A program made the position numbers and the translations under genes. The notes beneath the pieces were generated by a model, which worked only from the letters and a program-made list of their open reading frames with translations, made no database searches and was not told the origin of the DNA. Source: Euborellia annulipes (taxonomy: Eukaryota > Arthropoda > Insecta > Dermaptera > Anisolabididae). From it: a stretch of DNA of 64,000 nt. The stretch covers positions 1 through 64,000 of the forward strand of contig JAKCPI010005067.1 in NCBI GenBank assembly GCA_023213315.1, written 5' to 3'. Shown piece after piece: positions 11,981-24,600 of this stretch (position 1 is the first letter of the stretch; each line of letters begins with the position of its first letter).

Positions 11981-14900
11981 GTCAGTATATAAGTCGTTTA
12001 TTTTTTTTTTTAAATCATAATTCTTCACACAAGTATTGTTTAAGACGTAGCGCGTCTTTTTTTACTTAACTGGAACACTTAGTTTCCTTCAGTGGGAGAT
12101 CCAGTGTGAATCACTAAATACTACATTTCTTCCAAGAGCAAATGCCAATCTTTTGATATCATCAGGCGCTTACGTAGGACGTTTTTTTGGCTAAGAAGGT
12201 TCTGCACATTCTCGAATTTCAAATTCAAAATGAAGATATTAATGGCTTTGATAATCTGCACAAGTCTGCTTGCTTCGTTAACTCTCCCCCCCCCCCTCTA
12301 ATCAAATTCTATATTCTAGCACATTTGCTTAAAACTGTTGAAAAAATAAATAAAAATCATATTCAATTTTAAAATTGCAAATAAATGCAACCATTGCAGG
12401 TTCAGTGTTTGGAGCCCTGTAATAATTTTTTTTCCTGGAAGAAGAATATATAATAATACATATTAGACAAAATCATATATTTTATATATGCATAATACTT
12501 GCTTTGCTGTTGGCTAGGTATTAAATAAATATCCCCATTTGGATTTTTTATTTTTGCCAGTTTTCGAGGAAAATACTCAAATATGCGCCGAACAAATTTA
12601 CCTGATCAGAGAGATCCATGAAAAATACACCGAAAATATTCTAATATTATTTTTCTAAATTGATAATTTACATCTTGACCATGTTAAGCTTCCAATTTTT
12701 GTACTTCTCTTTCTTTTCTTAATTTTTTTTTTTTTGATTCAATTTTTCTGTCTAATTAATCCTTCTCGCTATTGATTTTTTTCATATTCCTATTTTGCTA
12801 TTTATTATTCTTCCCAGACTCCCCAAGATTACCGTCTAAGAAAAAAAGAATTCGAGATTATTGTTTTGACTTAATTTGTTTGATGCATTTCGGACTCACA
12901 CACACTTTTTTCTCATTCACACTCACATTCACACACACATTCATACAGTCTTTTCGGCAACTTAGGCCATATAAGACTTTGACGATAACCGTTGTAGAGA
13001 ATATATCTATTGTGGGGTCAGGCATTTCTAATTAAGCCATCTGGTATCCAAATCTGGTATCATCAAACTCAAACCTTGAGAATTTGGTTGGTGTTGAGTA
13101 AATAAGCAGTAATTAATCTTAGAAAAATAATTTATATTCTTATTTCAAATTTACAATTTGATTAAATGGTTTTCAGGGTGATTTGGCACTTCAATATGGC
13201 TATAACACGGAGGAACATCTAGTGGAAAGCCCAGATGGATATGTGCTGATGCTTCATCGACTAATGCCAAGAGTAATCAACATTACTAGATCTGATAGAG
13301 TTGTCCTTTTACACCATGGCATGCTTAGTTCTTCGGAGATTTGGATTCTTGACCGACCCGAGAAATCTCTTGGTAATAATTTAACTCTATTTTATTTTTA
13401 TTAATTTTAAAAAGAGTAAATTGAAACCTCCGCGCAAAATTTAAAAAGTACTTAAACAAAGGCTTATAAGTGATTGGATAATATCGGCTGTTAGACTAGC
13501 CTGCCATCTTTTGCAAGAATGCTGAACTATTTGGCCGTTAATGTTTAGATAAATACGAAATTTATTGTTCGCCTTTCTGATTTTTAATAGCGGTAAGATT
13601 TCGTTATTATTATATAAATATTTAGACATATTTATAATATACTATAGCCATGGAAATGAAAGGGGAAACTATTGCAGTTGCTTTTGATATTTCGAAGGCT
13701 TTCGATCAGGTATGGCACAAAAATCTTTATGCTAACTGCCATCTTTTGGTCTATCTATCTATCTACTATGATCAAGAGCTTTCTGACCAAGGCTAGGCGT
13801 CCAGTGGAAGCAGAAACTAGCGAACAGCGAAACGGCGAAAACAAGCGAAATCTAACGCGCGAAATGTCGCGAAAGGTTGCGCGTCCACTAGTAGCAGAAA
13901 CCTGCGAACTGCGAATTCAACATGGCTGACATAACCTATAATAAAGTATACTTAATCTGACAGCGAACGTCAAATATAACCTTGCTAGGTCAATATGGCA
14001 TTAATTTTTCAACATCCATGATGAAATCCATATTTATAATGAAGGATTGTAGATTGGCTGCTTGGTCTTAAAATATAACCTTACAAGTCCAAAATGGCCG
14101 CCCCTTTGACGCTTTCAAACGCGCGAAATATCGAACAAAATTGGATCGGTTCGCTGGTGGCGACTATACGTTGCGATTAGCGCGAATTAAACTCTCCTAG
14201 TGGACGAGGGCTGATTTGCCTTAAGTGTTTGGATTATTCGCGCGTTTCCGTCGTATTCGCGCGAACTAAATTTCGCCGCTTTTTGCTTCCAGTGGACGCC
14301 AGGGCTAAGCGAAAGATCTCGGTTGTGGTAGACGGTGTGTTTTCTATTCCGCATTCAATCAACGCATGTGTTCTGTTCTCTCACCCGCCTTATTCCTTAT
14401 ATACATTAACGACATCATGGGAGTAACCTACAACCCAATACATTGCTTTGGTGATGACAGTACCCTACTCTCAGTCAGATCTGGTGAATCCTCATCCACG
14501 AGTCGTCTGGGGACAGTGTCTTCAATCACTGATGATCTTGGTCTCATAGCTGCATCCTCTTTCCTATTCAACAGAACTAGTCAATTCCAATCTTCCTTTG
14601 TCCCCATGACCTCAAGTGATTGGAACAAGCTCCCTGCTTCTATCTTCCCCAAAACCTACTATCTTCAGACTTTCAAAACTAATCTCAACAGACATCTCAG
14701 TTCCCGCAGTTGAGTTCCCCTTCTAAGCTGCTCCTTTTTTCTTTTTTTCTTTTTTAAATATATTCTTCCTGCCTGTATGTGACCATTGGTCATTATAGGT
14801 CTTTGAACCTTATGCACCCATTCCAAAAAAAAAAAAATACTAGAATAATAAACAAAAAAAATTAAAACTGGGACTGTTATCGGTTTCCTCTCATTGCGAA

Positions 14901-17900
14901 ATTGATAGATTTCAACTCCCCATACAAATATCAAAAACCAAATTTTCTGATTAACTTACAAATATTTCTTTTCCACTTATCTTCTAAGTCCATTATAAAC
15001 AAGAAATGGAAAAAATGTAATGATTTAACTTTTTTCGTGTTCAAGGATTTATGTATTAATATTTCAAGATAAATTGTGGAACGCAATAAAGGTTACGCTT
15101 CCCTGAAAAATGGGTTCAAACCAATTTTAAAAAAACTCATCATATATGGGGCACAGCGTGGCGTTTCATATTACGGGACAATCAAAAGTTTAAATGTGGG
15201 ACACTCCAGGGAAATCCAAGACGTTTGTTTGGTCACTCTATCTTTAGTTTTAGGCCTAGGTTAGTTTTCACCTTTAGTGATTTAAACTTGTTCTACTCTA
15301 ACGAGCGTTAAATTACGATCTTTTAAAATAATTATCCTATTTCTTCGAACTAATTATCCTTTTTTTTTTCTTTTAGCATTTTCACTTTCTGATCATGGAT
15401 ATGATGTTTGGCTTATAAATGCTCGAGGAACTTATTATTCTCAAAAACATCGGACACTTTTTGTTGAAAATTCTACTTATTGGGATTTCAGGTAAATAAA
15501 TTTTTTTTTTTAGAAAAGAGGCTACTTCCCACACACATTATCTGAATACGTGATTATACCATTTAATTATATAGAAAATATTTTTTTATTTAGCCCTTAA
15601 AAATATAAATAATAATAAATAAAATACTGTATATTGAATCGAAAACTTAATTCAAAAATATTAAAGAATTTTATTTATTCTCAATTAAATCAATTAGGTA
15701 GAGGTTTGTTTGAAAAGAGATGGATTTTTTCAAATAAAGCTCAAATAGACTGTAAATAAGCCAGTCAATATCGCCTGCTGAGAATTATAGTGGCGTAAGT
15801 CCGAAAATTCAATTTTTGAGTTAAGCCTACCAAACATTGTTAAAACGTCTTCTCTTTTGAGTGCCATTGGGGCGAAAATATATTTCCACTCTTTGCTATT
15901 TATTCTTCATTTGTTTCCCGGTTATTTAAATGTATATGTTTATAAAACTTCCAATCGCCTTTACTCAAATTGTTAAATTTCAGACTTTCGCCACTATGAT
16001 TCTCAGCAGGCGATATATCGTTTAAGATAACAAATTTGCAAGATAAGTTCGTGTTTGATGATTCCTCTCCCTCCACTCCTCAACATATAAAAAAAAATAT
16101 TTTATATCATATATATTTTGTTTAAAGAAAATAGATTTTATTTTTCCTGGTATAATTATTGATTTAAATGATTTGTTTGGTTTTTCAGTTGGGACGAAAT
16201 GGGATTTTATGATTTGCCTGTGATAATAGAATATGTCAAGAGAGTGACTGGAGTGCCTTCAATATTTTTTGTGGGTCATTCTCTTGGGGCCACAGTATTA
16301 TTCACAATGCTAGCCCAGAAGCCTGAGATGTCTTCCAGTATCCGGTTGGCTTCCCTCCTAGCACCTGTTGCTTATCTCAAATTGGATACACCCCTCACCA
16401 AGATATTCCTAGCCAATTTGCCTGCAATAAAAGTGAGTGTATGTTACTCAGACAATACGAATTAATAGTATTTAGTAAAAAACTATTCAAGTTAAAAACT
16501 GAAATGACCAGACAAAGGTCTAAAAGAATTATTGAAATATCAGTGAGATTTTCATGAGGTGTTACGGCAGGCGAATCCTCATTAATCACATATTAATTAA
16601 GAAAATTCTAAAATAAGATTAGTAGATATATTTAAAAATTATGTGTCAAATAGTTCAGCACTCCGGCAAAAGATGGCAGGTTAGCCTAACAGCCGATTTA
16701 CTATTAGCCTATTTCTGGCCTATATTTATATGCTTTTATAAAAGATACATAATATATATCAACATTTATAAATTATTTCATTGTTAAAAGATCAATGAAA
16801 AATCAACCAAATGCATTAAATTATTAGCTATTATTCTGACATCTCTTGGCAAATTTTCGTATTAAATGTGTTTTTTTTTTTTTTTGCTTACTTTTTAAGA
16901 CACACAACGCCTTCTTTTCTGGAAAAACATGCGTAACCTCCTGAACTCCCTTAAAAAAATATGTCGAGCTATCAATTCTACTTGGAAGTAATTTTAATAA
17001 CCAAGCCAACCATCTAACCACGACATTTTCTTGCCCCTTTTTGAATATAGAAATATGAAGATAAAAAAATCAAATATTTCGAAATTATAATTTGATAACA
17101 CAAAATTTGTAAAAAAAAGAAAAAGACGGTCATGCTGATTTATTTACACTCTTGGCTTGCCTTTGAATTATCAAAATCGGTACATAATTATTATTATTAT
17201 TAATCAGAAAGAACATATTGCTGATTAGTTTAACTCTTCTTTCTGATCTCCACATACCTATCCGAGGTTCTTTGTCTTCTTCCTCCATTTAAATGTTTTA
17301 ACTCTCATAATCTATAGGCCTTTTTTTTGAAGTTTGAATAAACCTAATAATAGATGATAGTTTTCGGTTTAATTATGATTTATTTGTAAAGATTACAACA
17401 TATTGGCCACTCATTCTGTGGCCTTCTTCAGGTACAATTCAGGTAAGATTAGAAAGGTTGTCACAGATGCAATAACCTTTGTCTTACCTGAATAAGGCTA
17501 CAGAACGAGTGGTCGAAACGTTGTAATCTTTACAAATAAACCACAGTTAAACCGAAAACCAAATTCTTTTATCAATGATAACAACTGTGAAAGTCTAAAC
17601 TCCAAACTTAATAATCTTTAATTATCTAAGTAACTAATTCTTAATATATAGCCTAATAATTACATTATTTTTCTTATTTTTTAGCGTATTCTTGAAGAAA
17701 ATAACGTAAATCAACTTCTTCCAAGAAATGCTACTCTGATAATGCTGCTAGATTTGGCTTGTGGTCCCAAAAGCCTCTTCATCAATATATGTTTTCTGCT
17801 CTCTTCCTTATTCAACGGGAACTTTTATAATATTAGTAAGGTGAACACATAATTAATAAAACTACAAAGCCAGTCAATAATTAATAAAAAATTATCTCAC

Positions 17901-18566
17901 TTTTTAATATTGATAAATGTAGTGATAGGTTTATTATATCTGTTGATTTTGAGTTGAAAAGAGTCAGCCAAGAAAAAAATTAATCAAATCTTCATTATTT
18001 TATATATTGATATATAATAAAAAATATTCATCAGAACAGTAAAATACCAACGAAAATTTTTTGTCACCATTTTTTTGATTATACAAGGTTCCCATCTAAG
18101 GACTACCTGATTTTAAAATTAAATAATTCAAAAACAAAGATCGATGGAAGAATGAAAGAAATTAGAAGGTGTTTATTTTGAAAGCTATACAATTTGATAG
18201 AGAAGTTTCGAAATTAGTTGCCAACAGGTGAAGATCTACACTATAATCCCAAACCCCAACAACGTGCTCTATATAGAACTCTCTACCTGTGAACAACATT
18301 TGTGACTAATTCGAAACTTCTAATCTTTCAAAATAAACATACCTATATTATATTATTTTATTCTATTTTTTTTTTACGAGCTATTCAATTTTAAAATCAA
18401 AGAATCCGTTTGTGGACTCCCTGTAATTTAACTATACTAAAAAAGTATATGACTAACATTCATAGACAATAATCGTTACTGAATTTATTTATATTTGTTT
18501 TTATTTTCTTCCTGGCTGCATGTGACTATTGGTCATTATAGGTCTTCGGACCTTATGCACCCATTC

Positions 18567-18600
<34 letters not shown>

Positions 18601-21600
18601 GAGGGCTCGCTGGTGTAGTGAGCTAGGGTGTCAGCTTCTGCAAAGAAGATCCCTGTTCAAATCCTTGGCGTATTTATATTTATTTAATGTAAACAAATCC
18701 TCAAGCAGGCACTGGATTGGAATATAGGATCTCACCACAATAGCCCTCAGGCAACTCTACGAGGAGAGGGAGTTGCTGTGACATCCCGTTCTGTGGAAGG
18801 GACGTAAAGAAGGTTCTCTCTCAGTGATGCATTCTTCGAAAGGAGTAGGCTACACGCCGGTGCTGAGGGAGTCCCTCCTCAAACCAGGACATCCTCCATA
18901 GCATAGAAGAGGTTGGATTAAAGGAGCCGGTTGGAACCAGAAATAAGGATTAGTTCACTAGCTAGAGACGAGAGCAGGAGGAGGAGCTAGAGATAGGAAA
19001 TGATGTAACTTCACGGGGTGCCGGTAGATGGCTACGGCCAGAGGCCGGTTGGGTTTGAGGTGTGTGTCTTCGTACACGAAAGCACCTCGGGCAAATAAAC
19101 GGGGATCCCGATAGGAATTTCAAATAAATAAAATAAATGAATTTAAACTAACAGTTAAATGAAATCAAATTTGTCCCTGACTTTTTACTCTCCCCCTCAC
19201 TACTCCCCTGAAAATTTCAATATGTTTCGCTTGATAAAGGTAGGATAGCAGCTAAGTATAATCCTATTCTAATTCGTTTCCTTTTCTTTGGAAAGTAAAA
19301 AAATATAGGGTAAGAGAAAGTAAAAAATAAGTTGAAAAATATGGGATGTTTCAAAAAGGATTTTATTATATCAATTTATTCAGAGAACCTACAGAGGTTA
19401 TTGTAGTGTCAATTTGTAAAGAAACAGATCAAGTTTTTACCCGTGTAGTTCGCTTGTGCCGAATCGCACTATCACGAGCACTAGCGGCAGGTGAGCATGA
19501 AAGATGGCTGCCTTCACTGGACCCGAGCTTGCTAGCTCTGTTTTGGTTTGAAGAATCAAAGTCATATAAATTTATACAAAGAAGCTACAACAGTTAGTTT
19601 TAGTGTTGTTTAAAGTCTTTTTACCTCAAACTCTTTAGTGTGGGGAGAAATTGACTACCGATGGGATGTGTGCAGGATAACCAACGAAAGCCATATAGAA
19701 CATCTTTAGTTTGAGATAAAAAAAAACTTGATGTGTTCCCTTTAAACAACACTAAAACTAACTGCTTTAGCTTCTTTGAATAAATTTATATGACTTTGAT
19801 TCTTCAAACCAAAACACAGAGCTAGCACGCTCGGGTCCAGTGAAGGCAGCCATCTTTAACGCTCAACTGCCGCTAGTGCTCCTGAAAGTGCGATTCGGCA
19901 CAAGCGAACTACAGGGTCAAAACATGATGTGTTTCTCTACAAATTGACACTACAATCGCCTCTGAGGTTCTCTGAATAAATTTATATGAATTTTCAAAGT
20001 TGTAAAGTCCTTTTGGAAACACCCTGTATATTTGAATGATTCCACCCTTCTCACCTAAAAGTATTTGTATTTTATAATGCTTAATGTTCAATGTAACAAT
20101 GATACCAATTTCATTAATAATAAAACAAGTATCTTGAAGAATATTTGTTTCGATATAAAAAATTTTTATTAATTTTTTAATCTTTTAAAGTTGACTATAT
20201 TTTATGATTAATTTTTTAGCAGGTAAATGATAACATTTTGGCGAAAGATCCGTAAATTTGATTGAGAAATCCAAAAAATAATTTTCATTTCAAACGTTGA
20301 ACCATCATGTACATGGGCGTACCCAGCGGGGGGAGGGGCAGGGGGGCAGCTGCCCCCCCCCCCCCCTAGAAGCAAGAAAAAAAAAATTAAACGTTTATAA
20401 AGTGATGGAACGAAACAAAATTAGGTAGGGCGATAGCGACGGGGACTCGTTAGGACTTTATGCCTTGAATTCGAAGGCTTTTCCCCTATATATTTAAATT
20501 ATTATAAAAATTATATTTTGGTAAAAAGTTTGCCCAAAATCAAGAATTTTTAGATTATATATATAATCTTCTTCTTCTTGATTTTGGGCAAACTGTGGTT
20601 TACCAGAAATAAATAATTTTTATTTAATAAGAACTTTGAAAGCCTGTTTTACTCTCAAAATATTTATATATATTTAAGCAGATAACAAATTATATGCTTA
20701 TATCCCTAGGACACATCTCAGCCCTATTAAACATTTCAAAACTCTTTCACAACTGAAGATGGCGCAATAAAATTAGCTAAAACATTTCGTTAAAAGGAGT
20801 TTAATTATTTAATACAGGTTCCTTTGCTGGCGGCTTTACCCCAAATCTCCGATCCGATTAAAAAAAAAAAATAATAATTTTTTTCGATCCAATAAATTGT
20901 TTTTTTCTTTTGGCAATGAAAATACAGATATCTTTCATCTCATAGTCTCTTTTTTCTTATCCCCTTGGTTTCGTTGTTATAAATTCCTTCGAATCTTTCA
21001 GGAAAGACTGAGTACTGTCCTCACCCACCTCTCAGCAGGTTCTTCATTAAAAACCGCCTTGCATTATCTGCATTGTTATTTAAATGGTAAATAACTTTAA
21101 TTTCTTATTTTTCTTTAAATGAAACATTTTAATATATTGGCATTAAATTTATTTTCAGATGATTTTATTTATTATGATTACGGTCCAATGGAAAATAAAA
21201 TCCGTTACGGTCAGACTAAACCTCCTCAATATAATTTGACCGAAATTAAAGCGCCACTTGCACTTTATTATAGTCTTGGGGATCTTTATCTACCTCTAGA
21301 AGTAAGTAAAATATAAAAATGAGTTGGCGAAGAGATATGTAATTGGATAGGGTAGCCTATGTCGAATAAAACTCACAACATAATAAACTTTTATATAAAA
21401 TAGAATATTACGACTACGACTACGAGGAAGGGTTGCAAAAGCAGAGACAAGCAGCCAAATATTTTAATGTGCCAACATTTCGGTCTCGATAGAGAAAAAC
21501 CATCTTCAGCCAGTCTGTTTTTGCAACCCTTCCTTGATACAACTCAACAGCATTAATATCTACGATCTAATTGGAGCCGATCAAGATGTTGGCTTCCTAG

Positions 21601-24600
21601 CTGATATAATTTTATCACGAGATCCTGATAAAAACTAGGAATGTCAGTTTTGTAGGTGTGGTCGAGTGTGTATAAGGAAGCATACTAATAGGTTTGTGAT
21701 GCTGACTCCCCGGGAACCCTATGACTATCACCACACTCACAAAAAATGTTACATACACTAGCGTAGACTTCCGTGACCAATCCTACATTCTTTCAAAATA
21801 TTTATTGACCTGATCAGCCACTCAAAATAACATCTAATTAATTCTTTAGGCATAGTAAATTTTAGTCTAGTTCTTATTATTTAAATTCACTTTTACTTTC
21901 TCTTACCGCTATATATGTTAATATATAGAGAGAGAAAGTATTGGATTCATGTCAAAAATTCGATGTCGAGATACAAGTTTTGAGGTCTCTTGAATCCAAA
22001 AAAGTGGTTTTCGAGACATGGGTGTGTGCTCAATTTAAAGCTTGAAGGAATTGAGCTAGGAGGTTGAAATTTTATATATAAGTTAGACACCCACCTAGGG
22101 CGTGAAAATAAGCTTTTGAACAAGAGTACTAATACTTTACTAATTCACTTTTTCAGTTTTTTTCGATTTTCTCAAAATTCGCTCCAACGATTTTGATTAA
22201 AATTCAAAAATCAATTATTTATCAGATGCTCTTTAAAATGTATATTCTCATTTTGCCGTTGAAATCATTTAAGGACCACTTTACTATTGTACTTCATAGG
22301 TAAGATATGAGAAATGGTTGCAATGGTAAAAAAATCTGGTGTGACTGGCGCACAGCACACAACTTTCTCTTACCTTCGGTAACTGAAGGTTGTGTTCTGT
22401 GCTTGTCACGCCAGATTTTTCGTGTCGACATATATTTATTTTCCGCCAATCTATTAGAATTTAAGATGTCAAATTTATAAGTATGGGAAAATATTTATAT
22501 TTTGTTACCATGGCAACCATTTCTCCTATCTTTCCTATGAAGCACAAGAGTAAAGTGTGCTTCAAACAATTTTGAGGGCAAAACGAGAATATACATTTGA
22601 AAGAGCATCTAAAAAATAATTGATTTTTGAATTTTAATCAAAATCGTTAGAGCGAATTTTGAGAAAATCGAAAAAAACTGAAAAAGTACATCAGTAAAGT
22701 ACTAGTACTCTTTGGCCGATTTTGATTAAAAGCTTATTTTTCCGGTCCCGGGGGGTGTTTAACTTAAATATAAAATTTCGACCTAGCTTAATTCCTTCAT
22801 GCTTAAAAGTGAGTACAGACACCCACCCACAGACAGACCATGTCGCGAAAACCACTTTTTTGGATTCAGGGGACCTCAAAACGTGAAGATCCATCAAAAT
22901 CTCGACATCGAATTTTTGACATGAATCCAATACCGTACTTTCTCTCTCTATATATATTTACATATATATAGAGCTAAGAGAAAGTAAAAAATATAAATAT
23001 TTTCCCATGTTTATAAATTTTACATCTTGAATTTTAATATATTGGCAGAAACTAAACATATGCCGACCCAAAAAATATTGTGTGACAAGCACAGAACAGC
23101 TTTCTCTTACTGAAGGTAAGATAGGTCTTCGGACCTTATGCACCTATTCCAAAAAAAAAAGAAAGAAAGTTGTGTGCTGTGCGACCAGTCACGCAGATTT
23201 TTACCATAAAAGGAGGAATTACAAGGACAAAATCACCTTGTTAATTTTGCAGAACTTAACAAAATTCGTTTCGTACTGTGGCAATAAATTTATTAAATCA
23301 TTCGGCTTAAGCCATCTCCAGAGCACTATTTCACATTTTGCAGTATAACCTAGTTGTGATGTGACGTCAGAGGACAAAATGTGAAAATAAAAAAAAAGGG
23401 AGGCTAATTAAAATTGTTCGCATTTTGTATAATCTCCAAAACCACACAACGACAAGACTAATTTCCAAAAAAATTTCCCTTGTTAATTTCACTTCAAATC
23501 ACACCATTCTTTAGTCATTTGTTAATGGCAATATTCCACTAAAGCCTTTGCTGTGCGCGTACCAAAAACTGACCAATGCTTACTCTTTTTCGGCATCTGA
23601 GGCCATTTAGATCCTGACCCTATTTTCTTGGATTAGTAGCCAAATCAATTGAAATAAATTTTTTCGTCCTGGACGGGATTGCGAGCCTCGGCCTCTTGGC
23701 ACCTAGAAAATAATGCTTTGCCTTTTATTTAGTTAATTTTAACCAAACGGCCTCCTTTTCAACAAGTCTGTTTGTTCTATTCAAAAAATTTGTCCTCATT
23801 CTTTAGTGTTTACGTTTACTTTATTTATTACTCATTTATACTTATAAAAATAATGTTTTCACTAGAAACTTACTTTTTATTACTTATATACTTATTGCTT
23901 ACTATTATTATAAATACATTACATTCACCGAGAAGGAAAGTCCAATTTGATTCTATTTTTATTGCATCTTTTTCGAAATATTTTCATCACACATTTAATT
24001 CAAATCACCAAAAATATATAGAATGTTAAAAACAATTGATTTGTATTACAAATAGCTATAATATTTTTAAAAAGCTCCACCCATTGAACAAATTAGTTTT
24101 AATATCTGCCTCCCACGCAGCAGTCTTCATTTAATATTCCTCTTGAGTCGCGAACATTCTTTCAAACATGTTCTTTGTAAATAGTGTAGTTGACCTTTTT
24201 TTTTATTAGATTGACCCAATTTAGTGCCCTCCTTTAGGATTTTTAATAGTCATCTTTTGTCAAAAGTTATTTTTTATTTTATTTAAACGATGAAAAAATT
24301 ATGGTCTTCTAGATAAAATCAGTTGAAAGAAAATATTTCCCTTATTTAAATAAATCATCGGACTGCCTGGGATCCGAACCCGCGACCCTTGGTCTGGCCA
24401 GCACGCTAACCCCTAAACCATGCCCGAGGGCTACTCGTATTTAATAATATATATATTATATATATATATTTGGGCTCTAGGCATTCTTATTTAAGCCATT
24501 TGGTATCCAAATGGCTTAAATAAAATCTTCGGGCTGCCTAGGTATACAAGGCCAGCACGCTACCTACTATACCAAGCCCGAGTGCAAAAAAATCTATTAA

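Noticed and set aside
13183..13404. Reading the lipase as starting within exon 2
   Set aside because: A proper ATG with signal peptide and in-phase donor exists at 11870, giving the full family length of 399.
17836..17841. Donor ATTA|GTAAGG for lipase exon 5
   Set aside because: It looks stronger but leaves the wrong phase and destroys the conserved frame of exon 6. AAG|GTGAAC keeps it.
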